64,000 nucleotides of DNA from an uncultured Candidatus Saccharibacteria bacterium (GCA_946406315.1 CAMJKD010000001.1:1-64000), one strand, 5' to 3'; shown: positions 34,962-43,474, counted from the stretch's first letter. Notes: generated from the letters alone by a model not told the origin. A program made the numbers and translations.

Positions 34962-35763
34962 AATAAAATCGAAAAACAGTAGAGTGGGGGAGGGCTCTGC
35001 TGTTTTTGATGCCCTTAAATGGCCAGTATTAGTAATCGTGGGGCCAACCGCGAGTGGAAAGACGAATTTGGCGATTGATGTGGCTTTAGCGCTGTCTGAG
35101 CGTGGCGTTTGTGAATGTGAGATTATTTCAGCTGATTCGCGGGCGATATATAAAGGTATGGATATTGGCACAGCGAAACCGATGCGAAGGGAGATGCAAG
35201 GTGTACCGCACTGGGGGATTGATCTAGTAGAGCCAAATGATCGTTTTACGGTGGTTGATTTTTGTGATTATGCGCGCAAAAAGATAAAAGAAATACGTAA
35301 AAGAGGGCATTTGCCGATAATTGCTGGGGGTACGGGATTATATGTAGATGCTTTGGTTTACGACTATCAATTCAGTGATGTTGTGAAAAATAATTGTTCG
35401 GACAGACAAGAGATGAGTTCGGATTTTGTAGTATTTGGAATCGATTGGTCACGCGAAAAGTTGAGGGAACGCCTATTGCTGAGGTCGAATAAATTATTTG
35501 TACAGCCAATCGAAGATGAAACATTGCGGATGGTGAAACGATATGGTTGGGATAGCCAAGCGATGAAGTCGGATATTTATCCAATTTGTTGGGATTTGAT
35601 GCGGGGAAAGATTGAGTTAGATGAGGCGATAAGATTAAATGCTTTGGACGACTGGCATTTAGCAAAGCGACAATTAACCTGGTTTAAACGAAATAAAAAT
35701 ATTATCTGGGTTCCGTTAGAGAGTGCAAAAGAGCGCATAATTAATTTTTACTTGACTAGATAA
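34945..35763 (+). CDS. miaA: tRNA dimethylallyltransferase
   Basis: MiaA adds an isoprenyl group to A37 of tRNAs reading UNN codons. The P-loop GPTASGKTN, ISADSRAIYKGMDIGTAKP, DRFTVVDF, IIAGGTGLYVDAL and the RQLTWF motif near the C-terminus are all present. Length from the chosen GTG is 272 residues, slightly short for the family. The frame is open from 34921; GTG 34945 overlaps efp by 17 nt and GTG 34984 is another possibility, so the start is uncertain. Confidence 0.93.
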   Translation: MSVKNKIKSKNSRVGEGSAVFDALKWPVLVIVGPTASGKTNLAIDVALALSERGVCECEIISADSRAIYKGMDIGTAKPMRREMQGVPHWGIDLVEPNDRFTVVDFCDYARKKIKEIRKRGHLPIIAGGTGLYVDALVYDYQFSDVVKNNCSDRQEMSSDFVVFGIDWSREKLRERLLLRSNKLFVQPIEDETLRMVKRYGWDSQAMKSDIYPICWDLMRGKIELDEAIRLNALDDWHLAKRQLTWFKRNKNIIWVPLESAKERIINFYLTR

Positions 35764-35794
35764 TTTTACTGTCTTTTGTTATTATAGTCATAAG

Positions 35795-36394
35795 ATGAGC
35801 AAAGAAAATGCAATGCCACTAGAAAAATTATTTGGTTCGAAGACCAGGGCAAAGCTGCTGGGTTTATTCTTCGAAAATCCAGATAAATCTTATTATGTAC
35901 GCGAGATAACACGAGTAATTGAGGAGCAGATTAACTCTGTACGACGAGAGCTAACGAATCTTAATGCGCTCGGACTTGTTAAAATTGAGAACTATGAGAA
36001 TAAAGTTTATTACTCAGCGAATATGAAACATCCGTTTGCGCGTCCGATGACTGAGATTTTCTCGCGCAAAATTGATACAGCTCAGGAAGTAGAAGTGCGC
36101 AGACCAACTTGGGCGGATTATGTTAGGCCGGTTGAGAACTTACTGAGCGCTTTGGTAGTTACTAATCGGTTACCGGGTCAGGAAGGTTTGGATTTATTGA
36201 TTATTGGCGATGACTATCAGAGAAAGCTAACTCGATGGGCCGAGGTGGTTGAAAAACGTCAAGGCAAGCCACTTAATTATGCAATTATGAGTCGTGAAGA
36301 TTATCTTTACCGTAAGAGTGTACGCGATCGGTTTATTGCAGATGTTTGGTCGATGAAGATTAGTGATACATACGATCCGGGTAATATTCTATAA
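35795..36394 (+). CDS. Winged-helix regulator with degenerate nucleotidyltransferase-like C-terminal domain
   Basis: A 199-residue protein. The N-terminal half is a winged helix (LFGSKTRAKLLGLFF, YYVREITRVIEEQINSVRREL, LGLVKIENYENKVYY). The C-terminal half (LDLLIIGDDYQRKLTRW, AIMSREDYLYRKSVRDRF) resembles the MNT-like fold seen fused to winged helices in many CPR genomes but lacks an obvious GSxxxxxD-x-D catalytic motif. Transcription regulator of unknown target. A -10 (TATTAT) sits 9 nt before the ATG. Confidence 0.7.
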   Translation: MSKENAMPLEKLFGSKTRAKLLGLFFENPDKSYYVREITRVIEEQINSVRRELTNLNALGLVKIENYENKVYYSANMKHPFARPMTEIFSRKIDTAQEVEVRRPTWADYVRPVENLLSALVVTNRLPGQEGLDLLIIGDDYQRKLTRWAEVVEKRQGKPLNYAIMSREDYLYRKSVRDRFIADVWSMKISDTYDPGNIL

Positions 36395-36416
36395 ATAGCA
36401 GAAGAGGAGTGATGAA

Positions 36417-36866
36417 ATGTTTGAGATTGAATTGAAAAATTCTGATGAAATGACGATAAAAGCTAAGGAAAGAGTTGTTAATATTAATGTCGCACAATCG
36501 ACGGTTGACTCAGACTTGAAGGTTGGTCGCATTGGCGGTTCGGGCGAATTTGAAATTGGTGACATTACGATTGTCGGTACAAGTCTAAAAGAGGGCGGTA
36601 TCATGTATCGCGTTGATGTTGACGGAATAAAGATTGGCATTGTTGGCAACACAGCGAAGACGGAGGATTTAGATAATCTTGGTCCAGTTGATATTCTTGG
36701 TACGAGTAATCCGAAGACGGTGCCGATTGTAGAGCCGAAGATTGTGATTCCGATGGGGAATATGGATTTTGCCGAGATTAAGGCTTCCGTAAAGGTGGAG
36801 AAGAAGTTGAAAATTAAGAGTACTAGTTCGTTGCCGACGGTAATGGAAGTCTGGAAACTAGACTAA
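36417..36866 (+). CDS. MBL-fold-like protein without metal-binding motif
   Basis: A 149-residue protein with GGSGEFEIGDITIVGT, a MYRVDVDGIKIGIVGN strand and VDILGTSNP, the layout of small UlaG-like metallo-beta-lactamase-fold proteins (Lactamase_B_3 type) common in CPR. The HxHxDH metal motif is absent, so enzymatic activity is doubtful. SD AGAGGAG precedes the ATG, 22 nt after the regulator gene, so the two are co-transcribed. Confidence 0.6.
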   Translation: MFEIELKNSDEMTIKAKERVVNINVAQSTVDSDLKVGRIGGSGEFEIGDITIVGTSLKEGGIMYRVDVDGIKIGIVGNTAKTEDLDNLGPVDILGTSNPKTVPIVEPKIVIPMGNMDFAEIKASVKVEKKLKIKSTSSLPTVMEVWKLD

Positions 36867-36898
36867 AGTGCTTTACCTCTTGCAGAAAAGGTGATTAT

Positions 36899-36906
36899 AA
36901 GATATA
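36899..36906 (+). promoter_or_regulatory. -10 region before rpmB
   Basis: AGATATAATAG lies about 40 nt before the rpmB ATG; the TATAAT is clear but no convincing -35 is seen. Confidence 0.5.
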
Positions 36907-36944
36907 ATAGAGCAAGTTTTTAATATTAATAAGAGATAATAAAT

Positions 36945-37136
36945 ATGGCAGTATGTGAAATCACTGGTAAGGGCAAGATGTATGGTCACAATGTGAGCTT
37001 TTCGCAGCATAAGACTCGCAAGGTTTTTAAACCTAACATTCAGAAGCGCACCTTTGTTGTTGATGGTCGTAAGGTTAAATTGAATGTTTCTGCTTCGGCA
37101 TTACGTACACTTCGCAAGAAGGGTTTGATAAAATAA
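36945..37136 (+). CDS. rpmB: 50S ribosomal protein L28 (bL28)
   Basis: A 63-residue bL28: CEITGKGKMYGHNVSFSQHKTRKVFKPNIQ followed by a basic C-terminus with ASALRTLRKKGLI. Two Cys of zinc-type variants are not complete, so it is the zinc-free form. It stands alone with its own -10 and terminator. Confidence 0.95.
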   Translation: MAVCEITGKGKMYGHNVSFSQHKTRKVFKPNIQKRTFVVDGRKVKLNVSASALRTLRKKGLIK

Positions 37137-37156
37137 TTTGTCCTAGGTATAAAGAG

Positions 37157-37181
37157 ATGAGCTCGGTGGGGCTCATTTTTT
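37157..37181 (+). terminator. Rho-independent terminator after rpmB
   Basis: ATGAGC-TCGGTGGG-GCTCAT followed by six T. Confidence 0.85.
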
Positions 37182-37207
37182 ATAGGTACTCATGATATAA
37201 TGAAAAT

Positions 37208-37888
37208 ATGAGCGGTGACTTAACGAATACTTTAGGTTATGTCTTTTCTGTTTTTGTAATCACTCTTTTTTCGATGATTATTCACGAGTTAATGCACGGT
37301 TTAGTCGCCTTGAAGCTTGGAGACGATACGGCGAAGTATAGTGGTAGATTAACGCTTAACCCCTTGAAACATATCGATCCAGTAATGACAATTATTGTGC
37401 CGATTGTCCTCGCCTTGGCGGGCGGGCCTATTTTTGGCGGGGCGAAACCGGTTCCGATTGATTCGCGCAAGTTGAAATATGGCGAATGGGGCTTTGCGCT
37501 TGTAGCGATAGCGGGTCCGCTTGCTAATTTCGTACTATCTTTGTTATTTTTCTTGGTTGGTTACTGGTCAGGCTTGCTTTCCGTAGCGAATGGGGGAGTG
37601 ATGTATGATTTGAGTAATTTCTGGAGTGTTTTTATGATGTTAGGGGTGAGTGTTAATATTGGTTTCATGCTGTTTAATATTATTCCGATTCCACCCCTAG
37701 ATGGTTCGCGGGTGCTTTATGCAATTGCGCCAGAAGGTGGAGTTCGTCGGATGATGGAGCAGATTGAGCGTTATGGTCTATTGGTGATTTATTTCTGTCT
37801 GTTATTCTTTGGCACTGCTTTGAGTTTCTGGATGAGCGGAGCGATGAATGCCATCCTTCACCTCTTTACGATGCTCGTTGGTGCGTGA
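37208..37888 (+). CDS. Site-2 protease-like membrane metalloprotease (M50 family)
   Basis: A 226-residue integral membrane protein with zinc motif HELMH (about 27-31) in the first helix and the partner motif NIIPIPPLDGSR (about 157-168), as in M50 rhomboid-like/SpoIVFB-type proteases without PDZ domain. It would cleave substrates within the membrane. TATAAT lies 6 nt before the ATG and there is no SD. The stop is a TGA followed directly by TAA, and these bases form part of the -10 of the next RNA. Confidence 0.88.
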   Translation: MSGDLTNTLGYVFSVFVITLFSMIIHELMHGLVALKLGDDTAKYSGRLTLNPLKHIDPVMTIIVPIVLALAGGPIFGGAKPVPIDSRKLKYGEWGFALVAIAGPLANFVLSLLFFLVGYWSGLLSVANGGVMYDLSNFWSVFMMLGVSVNIGFMLFNIIPIPPLDGSRVLYAIAPEGGVRRMMEQIERYGLLVIYFCLLFFGTALSFWMSGAMNAILHLFTMLVGA

Positions 37889-37894
37889 TAAAAT
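37889..37894 (+). promoter_or_regulatory. -10 hexamer of the 134-nt RNA
   Basis: TAAAAT overlaps the tandem stop region TGATAAAAT of the protease gene and places a start at about 37901. Confidence 0.55.
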
Positions 37895-37900
37895 AGAAGT

Positions 37901-38034
37901 ATCCCAAGCTACGCATGATTTTCCTGAATAATCATGTTTTAGGGAATCTGACGTATTAAGCCCGTGGGCTTAGTATGAGAGGGTTTACCCACCGTGTTCT
38001 TATCACGGGAAAACGATGTGGCTTGGGATTTTTT
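37901..38034 (+). ncRNA. Structured RNA of about 134 nt, family unknown
   Basis: The proposed transcript begins with ATCCCAAGC, which pairs perfectly over 9 bp with GCTTGGGAT (38021-38029) directly before a T-run, so the closing stem is also the terminator. Inside are CATGATT/AATCATG, AAGCC-CGTG-GGCTT, GGGT/ACCC and CCGTG/CACGG hairpins. No protein frame is present. It lacks the SRP GGAA/AGCA loop; a diverged 6S RNA is possible but it is shorter than usual. Confidence 0.6.
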
Positions 38035-38077
38035 GTTGATTACGTTCTTAATAGGGCTTATGCTAAAATAATAATAT

Positions 38078-38965
38078 ATGAAGCAGCGTATTCGGGTGAC
38101 GGCGATATGTAAGAAAGACGATGAGGTCTTACTTTTGAAACGTGCTGGGGGTAGAGTAGAGGGCGGTATGCCGAATTTTGAGTTGCCACAAGGAAAAATT
38201 ATCTTTGGTGAGCAGCCAGAAGAGGCAATGACGAGGGTGATTTATGAGAATATTGGTGCCCAGGCGACAAGTGTGCAGTTGGTAGATGCAGTTACTTTTA
38301 CGAACTTAGAAGGCGCGTCGGAGTTGGGTAATCTCTACATTGTTTATGAGGTTAAGATAGCGGACGACAATATAAAGATTACAAATGAGCGTTACTCGGC
38401 TTATAAGTGGATAAAGATGTCAGAGGCGGGCGTTTTGCCGCTAGAGGGAGCATCGGAAATGGTGCTGCAAATTATAGCGACCAAGGCAGGTACGCCGTCA
38501 ACGCGTATTCTGCAGGTGGGTGAAGGGGCTCAGGTGCTCCCGGCTAGTGATTTTGCAACGATTTATACCGATGGCGGTTCGCGCGGTAATCCGGGGCCGA
38601 GCGGTCTTGGCTACTATATTATTGGTCCGGATGGCAAAGAATTAAAGAGGGGCGGGGAGTTTTTGGGCTTTTCGAGCTCGCGCTTGGCGGAGTATTACGG
38701 CCTAAAAGAGGGGCTAGAGCAGGCAATCGAGCTAGGCTTGAAGAAAGTGCATTTTAAGAGCGATAGTTTAATGATGGTAAATCAGATGAACGGGGTGTAT
38801 AAGGTTAAGAACCAGGATTTGATGCAGGTGCACGCAGATGTTTTGAAATTGTTAGAGAATTTAGAGGCGTACAGTTTCTCGCACGTACCGCGTGGGCAGA
38901 ATGTAGAGGCAGACACGGAAGTGAATAAAGTAATTGATGCTAATACGCAGCGCGGCTCATATTAG
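38078..38965 (+). CDS. Nudix-like domain fused to ribonuclease HI
   Basis: A 295-residue two-domain protein. Residues 1-135 are a Nudix fold, but the Nudix box (PQGKIIFGEQPEEAMTRVIY then ENIG) has lost the REx2EE glutamates except one, so hydrolysis is doubtful. Residues 160-290 are RNase HI with the four acidic residues in YTDGGSRGNPG, AEYYGLKEGL, FKSDSLMMVNQ and VEADTEVN. It should cut RNA in RNA-DNA hybrids. TAAAAT is 8 nt before the ATG. The fusion is of the plant/archaeal/actinobacterial RNase HI style. Confidence 0.85.
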   Translation: MKQRIRVTAICKKDDEVLLLKRAGGRVEGGMPNFELPQGKIIFGEQPEEAMTRVIYENIGAQATSVQLVDAVTFTNLEGASELGNLYIVYEVKIADDNIKITNERYSAYKWIKMSEAGVLPLEGASEMVLQIIATKAGTPSTRILQVGEGAQVLPASDFATIYTDGGSRGNPGPSGLGYYIIGPDGKELKRGGEFLGFSSSRLAEYYGLKEGLEQAIELGLKKVHFKSDSLMMVNQMNGVYKVKNQDLMQVHADVLKLLENLEAYSFSHVPRGQNVEADTEVNKVIDANTQRGSY

Positions 38966-39010
38966 TACGTAATATTTGCTATTTTTGTCAAGGTCTGTTA
39001 CAATTAAAGA

Positions 39011-39362
39011 CAAGCTCGTTGATGCAGTCGCTGGCCTTTTGGGCGAGAGGAAAGTCCGGGCAGCATAGGATACGGTAGTTGCTAACGGCAACCGCGTGTA
39101 AGCGTAGGAAAAGTGCCACAGAAACAATACCGCTCCGGTTTAAAACGGGGTAAGGGTGAAAAGAGTGGGGTAAGAGCCCACAGATCTTAATGGTGACATT
39201 AGGGTGAGGTAAACTCTACTGGCTGCAAGGAGGTCTATATACCGTGATCCGCGGATGACCGCTCACCGCTAGACTGCGCAAGTAATTGTGCAGCTAGATA
39301 GATGACTGCAGGCTTATGACCTTTGTTATGAGTCACAGAACCCGGCTTACAAGACGGGCTTG
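39011..39362 (+). ncRNA. rnpB: RNase P RNA (class A)
   Basis: Conserved blocks are in order: GAGGAAAGTCCGGGC, ACAGAAACA, GGTAAACTCTACTGGCTGCA and ACAGAACCCGGCTTA. The P1 helix pairs CAAGCTCGT (39011-39019) with ACGGGCTTG (39354-39362). It is the catalytic RNA that matures tRNA 5' ends. An extended -10 (TGTTACAAT, 38996-39004) fits the start. Confidence 0.96.
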
Positions 39363-39364
39363 AT

Positions 39365-39402
39365 AAATATTCCAGAATTGTACGATTCTGGAATATTTTT
39401 TA
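39365..39402 (+). terminator. Terminator of rnpB
   Basis: A 14-bp perfect stem, AAATATTCCAGAAT with ATTCTGGAATATTT, followed by T. Confidence 0.9.
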
Positions 39403-39548
39403 TTGAGGTGGCGTACGGGAAAAATGGTGACTTTTTGTGAAATTTTAATACTTTGGGAATGATTCCCATTTTGTTTTACGGAGGTGACGATTGGTTTTGT
39501 TTTTGAGATATAATTGTTTATTTTTAGTAATCGCATATGTTAGGGTAT

Positions 39549-39580
39549 CAAAAAATATCCTACTAAGTGCAGGATATTTC
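39549..39580 (-). terminator. Terminator of the infC-rpmI-rplT operon
   Basis: On the minus strand AAATATCC pairs with GGATATTT and a run of T follows. 39403-39548 holds no gene I can support. Confidence 0.75.
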
Positions 39581-39594
39581 TTGGGTAATTATTA

Positions 39595-39936
39595 TTATTT
39601 TACGCTTTCGCAAATAGCAGTGAAGGCTTTTGGATCTTTGACGGCGAGTTCGGCGAGAACTTTACGGTCAAGTTCGATGCCCTTAGTCTTCATGCCGTTG
39701 ATTAGCTTGCTATAGCTGATACCGTTCTCGCGGGCAGCGTTATTGATGCGAGTAATCCAGAGGGCGCGCAAATCGCGTTTGCGATTGCGGCGATCGCGGT
39801 AGGAATAGCGTAATGACTTGATGACACCTTGCTTCGCTAGGCGGAAGCTACGGGTGCGATAGTGCTGCATACCTTTAGCAGCTTTAAGAATCTTTTTGTG
39901 CTTTGCGCGTGCAGCGACTCCACGTTTAACTCTCAT
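39595..39936 (-). CDS. rplT: 50S ribosomal protein L20 (bL20)
   Basis: A 113-residue bL20: [44 protein letters not shown] and [10 protein letters not shown] are diagnostic. It is needed early in 50S assembly and often represses its own operon. It is the last gene of the standard infC-rpmI-rplT operon, 2 nt after rpmI. Confidence 0.97.
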   Translation of the reverse strand: MRVKRGVAARAKHKKILKAAKGMQHYRTRSFRLAKQGVIKSLRYSYRDRRNRKRDLRALWITRINNAARENGISYSKLINGMKTKGIELDRKVLAELAVKDPKAFTAICESVK

Positions 39937-39938
39937 GA

Positions 39939-40133
39939 CTAAGCTCCTAATGCAGTTTTAACGTTTTTCTTGATTTTGCCACGAATAACGGCAGCAGTTT
40001 TCATGTTGCGTTTGCGGGCTTTGGATTTCTTGGCAAGGATATGATTGCCGAAAGCGCGTTCACGAACGACTTTACCGGTCTTGGTAAGGCGGACGCGTTT
40101 AGCAGTACCCTTGTGGGTTTTCATTTTTGGCAT
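39939..40133 (-). CDS. rpmI: 50S ribosomal protein L35 (bL35)
   Basis: A 64-residue bL35: [22 protein letters not shown] and the [11 protein letters not shown] segment. Middle gene of the infC operon, immediately before rplT. Confidence 0.96.
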   Translation of the reverse strand: MPKMKTHKGTAKRVRLTKTGKVVRERAFGNHILAKKSKARKRNMKTAAVIRGKIKKNVKTALGA

Positions 40134-40210
40134 TTGATTACCTTTTCCTGCTTTAGTTAATATATTAAACGCTTTGAGGTGTAGGGAACCGGTGGGCGTT
40201 GTGGGGCAAT

Positions 40211-40726
40211 CTATTTATGGCGAACCATAAAGGTGAGATTGCGGCCGCTCATCTGCGATTTGCCGTCTACGACGACTTTGTCGCCGAGTTTCTCGATAAT
40301 GCGATTCATAAGTTCGGTACCGATTTCTTTGTGGGCCATTTCGCGGCCGCGAAAGATAATCATTACCTTAACACGATCGCCATCGTCGAGTAATTCGAGG
40401 ATTTTGCGGCATTTAATATTGAGGTCATTCTCCCCAATTTTCAAACCGAGCCTAATTTGTTTAAGTTCGGAGCTCTTCGCTTTTTTCTTGGCACGAGATT
40501 GTTCTTTCATCTTTTGATACTGGTATTTACCCCAGTCGATGATTTTGACAACTGGCGGATTAGCGTTAGGGGATATCTCCACCAAATCTAAGCCGGCATC
40601 ACGTGCCATGAGCTGAGCATCGCGACTAGACATGATACCTAACTGTGCGCCGTCGGCGCTGATAACGCGCACCTCCGGATAACGAATTTCTCCATTAATG
40701 CGTGTTTTCGAATTGTTGGTACCTAT
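40211..40726 (-). CDS. infC: Translation initiation factor IF-3, probable ATA start
   Basis: IF-3 of 171 residues with the N-domain (RINGEIRYPEVRVI, LVEISPNANPPVVKIIDWGKY) and C-domain (RLGLKIGENDL, VKVMIIFRGREM). On the minus strand the SD GAGGAG is followed after 7 nt by ATA at 40726-40724; the only standard start upstream is a TTG at 40741 that overlaps the SD itself, and the next is a GTG inside the conserved domain. E. coli infC starts with the rare AUU so that IF-3 can limit its own synthesis; an AUA start here would serve the same control. This start is an inference. Confidence 0.93.
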   Translation of the reverse strand: MGTNNSKTRINGEIRYPEVRVISADGAQLGIMSSRDAQLMARDAGLDLVEISPNANPPVVKIIDWGKYQYQKMKEQSRAKKKAKSSELKQIRLGLKIGENDLNIKCRKILELLDDGDRVKVMIIFRGREMAHKEIGTELMNRIIEKLGDKVVVDGKSQMSGRNLTFMVRHK

Positions 40727-40767
40727 GGTAGTGCTCCTCAAAAAAATTAGACTTTGTTATGGCAAAG

Positions 40768-40796
40768 ATTATAGCAAAAAGCTTTTGAAAATACAA
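40768..40796 (-). promoter_or_regulatory. Promoter of infC operon
   Basis: On the minus strand TTGTAT and TATAAT are 17 bp apart with TGC before the -10; the leader to the proposed ATA start is about 35 nt. Confidence 0.7.
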
Positions 40797-40813
40797 GGGG
40801 TAGCACCCCTAGA
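40797..40813 (-). terminator. Short terminator after comM
   Basis: GGGGT-GCT-ACCCC on the minus strand followed by TTGTATTTT. It overlaps the infC -35 region. Confidence 0.5.
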
Positions 40814-40816
40814 GTA

Positions 40817-42340
40817 TTAGTTGAATATTTGCGGGCGGTATAAGAGAGCTTCGGCGATATGGCTATCGGTAATTTTAGGTGCCGCTTCGAGGTCGGCGAT
40901 GGTTTGCGCAACTTTGATAGTTTTGAAATAGGCACGAGCTGATAGTCGGTAGTGCATAGCGGCTTCGGCGAGCAGCTTTTGGGCTGTCTGATTGAGTTGG
41001 CAATATTTGGTAGTTTCATAGGAGGTGAGGCGAGAATTAAACTTTGTATTGTCGCGAAAACGGTAGAGTTGGCGATCTATTGCTGTGCGGATGAGTTGTT
41101 GTGCGTTTTCGTGTTCATAAAATGGCTCCTGAGTGCTTTTAGCGTAAAAGATGGATTTTGGGTCGCGCTGAAGTTCGAAAACGATATCTATGCGGTCCAG
41201 AAGCGGTCCGGATAGTTTTTGGCGATATCGCTCGATTGCGCCGATGCTGCAAGTGCAGGTGCGCTCTTTGTCGCGATAATAGCCGCATGGACAAGGGTTC
41301 ATAGTGGCAATAAGTATAAAATCGGCAGGATAGCGGACGTGATGACCGAGGCGACTTAGTTCGATGCTATGATTTTCGAGCGGCTGTCGTAGGGCTTCGA
41401 GGCGGTCGCGGGGAAATTCTGGTAGCTCGTCAAGGTGAAGGATGCCAAGATGGGCAAGGGATATCTCGCCGGGGCTAAGATTGACGCCTCCGCCGATAAA
41501 GGTGCGCAAACTGGTGCTGTGATGTGGGGCGCGATAGGGGCGCTCATGAATAATGTTAGTACAAAGAGTGTTGAGCGAGTGAAGCTTAGTGATAGCAATT
41601 TGTTCAGCGGAAGTAGGCGGCGGAAGAAGTGTGGGACTGATTTTGGCGAGCATAGTTTTGCCGGTACCGGGTGGTCCAGAGAGCAGTAGATTATGTCGAC
41701 CAGCAATGGCAATAATAAGTGCACGTTTGGCGGCGGTTTGGCCAAAAATGTCGTCTAAATAATAGCTCTTGCGCTTATCTGTTTGCGTATTTTTGACAGA
41801 AACAGGAGTAGGCTTGATAATGATTTTGCCTTTGAGAAAAAGCCAGAGTTCGCGTAAATTACGAACTGGAATAAGCTCGATGCCACGCGCGATTAAGATG
41901 GCTTGTTGTGCGTTGGCGGCTGGAATGAACAATTGTTTGATGCGATGAATTTTGGCGGTTTCGACAATATTAAGAATGCCTTTAATGGGCTTTATATCGC
42001 CATTTAACGATAATTCGCCAACAAACATACGATTTGCCAGGTCTATGGGTAAAAGTTGCTGAGAAAGGCTGAGAATGGCTAGTGCAATAGGTAAATCGAG
42101 GTGGGTACCATCTTTGCGTAATTCGGCTGGCGCCAGATTGATTATCACTTTATGTTTGGGGAAATCGAAAAGAGAATTACGGATAGCAGAACGGATACGG
42201 TCACGACTTTCGTCGATAATCTTGCTTGCCATACCGACGATATTAAAACAGGGGAGACCTTGAGTACTATCGCCTTCGACCGTTACAAGGCGACCATTGT
42301 AGCCGTATGGAATAGCAGAATAGACTTTTGATATTTTCAT
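40817..42340 (-). CDS. comM: YifB/ComM-family AAA+ ATPase
   Basis: A 507-residue Mg-chelatase-like ATPase. The N-terminal Lon-protease-like domain (VEGDSTQGLPCFNIVGMA, INLAPAELRKDGTHLDLPIAL) is followed by the AAA+ core with Walker A GPPGTGKTM (about 221-229), HLDELPEF as Walker B and NPCPCGYYRD with the Cys cluster, then a C-terminal Mg-chelatase domain. ComM is a hexameric helicase that drives branch migration of incoming DNA during natural transformation. Its presence suggests DNA uptake ability, common in CPR. Confidence 0.93.
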   Translation of the reverse strand: MKISKVYSAIPYGYNGRLVTVEGDSTQGLPCFNIVGMASKIIDESRDRIRSAIRNSLFDFPKHKVIINLAPAELRKDGTHLDLPIALAILSLSQQLLPIDLANRMFVGELSLNGDIKPIKGILNIVETAKIHRIKQLFIPAANAQQAILIARGIELIPVRNLRELWLFLKGKIIIKPTPVSVKNTQTDKRKSYYLDDIFGQTAAKRALIIAIAGRHNLLLSGPPGTGKTMLAKISPTLLPPPTSAEQIAITKLHSLNTLCTNIIHERPYRAPHHSTSLRTFIGGGVNLSPGEISLAHLGILHLDELPEFPRDRLEALRQPLENHSIELSRLGHHVRYPADFILIATMNPCPCGYYRDKERTCTCSIGAIERYRQKLSGPLLDRIDIVFELQRDPKSIFYAKSTQEPFYEHENAQQLIRTAIDRQLYRFRDNTKFNSRLTSYETTKYCQLNQTAQKLLAEAAMHYRLSARAYFKTIKVAQTIADLEAAPKITDSHIAEALLYRPQIFN

Positions 42341-42388
42341 AGACGAAGTATACGGGGGTAGATACTTGATTTTAAAGCGTGAGTGCGA

Positions 42389-42394
42389 TAAAAT
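42389..42394 (+). promoter_or_regulatory. -10 hexamer of ssrA
   Basis: TAAAAT 11 nt before the mature 5' end. Confidence 0.5.
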
Positions 42395-42405
42395 ATTAAC
42401 TAGTC

Positions 42406-42772
42406 GGGGCTGACAAAGCTTAGACGGATTATTAACAGTATGTATGCGGATCGATTAACACCGTAAGTGTTTTCATAAATGCAGACAAAACTGCTAGTAA
42501 GCATGTAGCTTATATGCCTGCTTACGCTATGGCCTAAGATATAACTAGGTCTGTTATCCTTGGTGAGATACCATAACTTCGGATAATATCATACACATGG
42601 TAATAAGGTTGACCTTCTGACAGAGATCAGCACGAAAAATCAGTCATGACATTGCTTGAGTTTTGTTTATTCCAGCTCTAGTAAGTTTGTCGAGATGAAA
42701 GAATGAACTATGTCCGTAGATTACATACCAGAGGTAGTTCGGACCCGGAGGCAGTATCCGGCAGCTCCACCA
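42406..42772 (+). ncRNA. ssrA: Transfer-messenger RNA
   Basis: The 5' end GGGGCTGA and 3' end CAGCTCCACCA form the alanyl acceptor stem, and the T arm has GTTCGGACCC. The tag frame from 42481 reads ADKTASKHVAYMPAYAMA then TAA (42535-42537). It rescues stalled ribosomes and marks their products for proteolysis. The tag ends in AMA rather than the common ALAA. Confidence 0.95.
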
Positions 42773-42787
42773 TGCTTCTTTATGTCA

Positions 42788-42814
42788 AAAAACGCCCATC
42801 TGGGCGTATTTTTA
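42788..42814 (+). terminator. Terminator after ssrA
   Basis: ACGCCCA pairs with TGGGCGT, followed by ATTTTTATT. Confidence 0.8.
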
Positions 42815-43474
42815 TTGTTGTGATTTCTACAACAAAGATGAAGATCCGGTAACTGCGAGGAAAACCGGATCTTCTGTGTGGAGTGTGGAGTTATATTTTG
42901 GAATCGATGTTTGTTTTTGGCTTTTGGACAATAATTTTATTCAAAAGCTACCTCTATAATAAGGCTTTAAAAAGCTAATGTCAATACAAATAATGTTGTA
43001 ATATTTACAATGTTTAGGCAATATTTTTGTGGAAAAAATTGTGATCAAATGGACTGAAGGGTAGTTATTTGGTGAGTATCATTTGACATGAGTGACTGTA
43101 GCGGGGGGTATGGGTGGTCGCAGTGTAAAGGTTTGTTGGGGTGGTTTTTGTAGCGTACGATGTGGGTGGAGAGGAGTGGAGTGGAGTGGCGTAATAGGGG
43201 TCAAGGTGTTCATGTATTTTTAACATAGACAGATTGACCCCTGTTGTGAGTATGTTTTTGGTAAAAATGGTATAAAAGCACGTCAGGTATTTTTAATAAT
43301 TGTGCGTAGACTTTGTGGTTGTGCGCCGTAGTTGTATTGAATGCTTTGGGTATATATTGGATGATCTATTTACTTGTTTGTTGTAAAAAATGCTACAGCA
43401 TTTATAATGCGTTTTGTATCTGTAAAGTAGTAGTATGTTGTAAATAATACAACGGTATTCGAGTACGAAAATTA
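42815..43474. other. Gene-free region with several hairpins
   Basis: No supportable protein gene. Visible are a hairpin with AAGATCCGGT/ACCGGATCTT (about 42840-42875), GGAGT-type short tandem repeats (about 43168-43190), an inverted repeat AGGGGTCAA/TTGACCCCT around an inner hairpin (about 43195-43244) and GTTGTA/TACAAC (about 43437-43453). Confidence 0.5.

Noticed and set aside
41356-41745. 129-codon frame in another register of comM
   Set aside because: Fully inside the well-supported comM gene.
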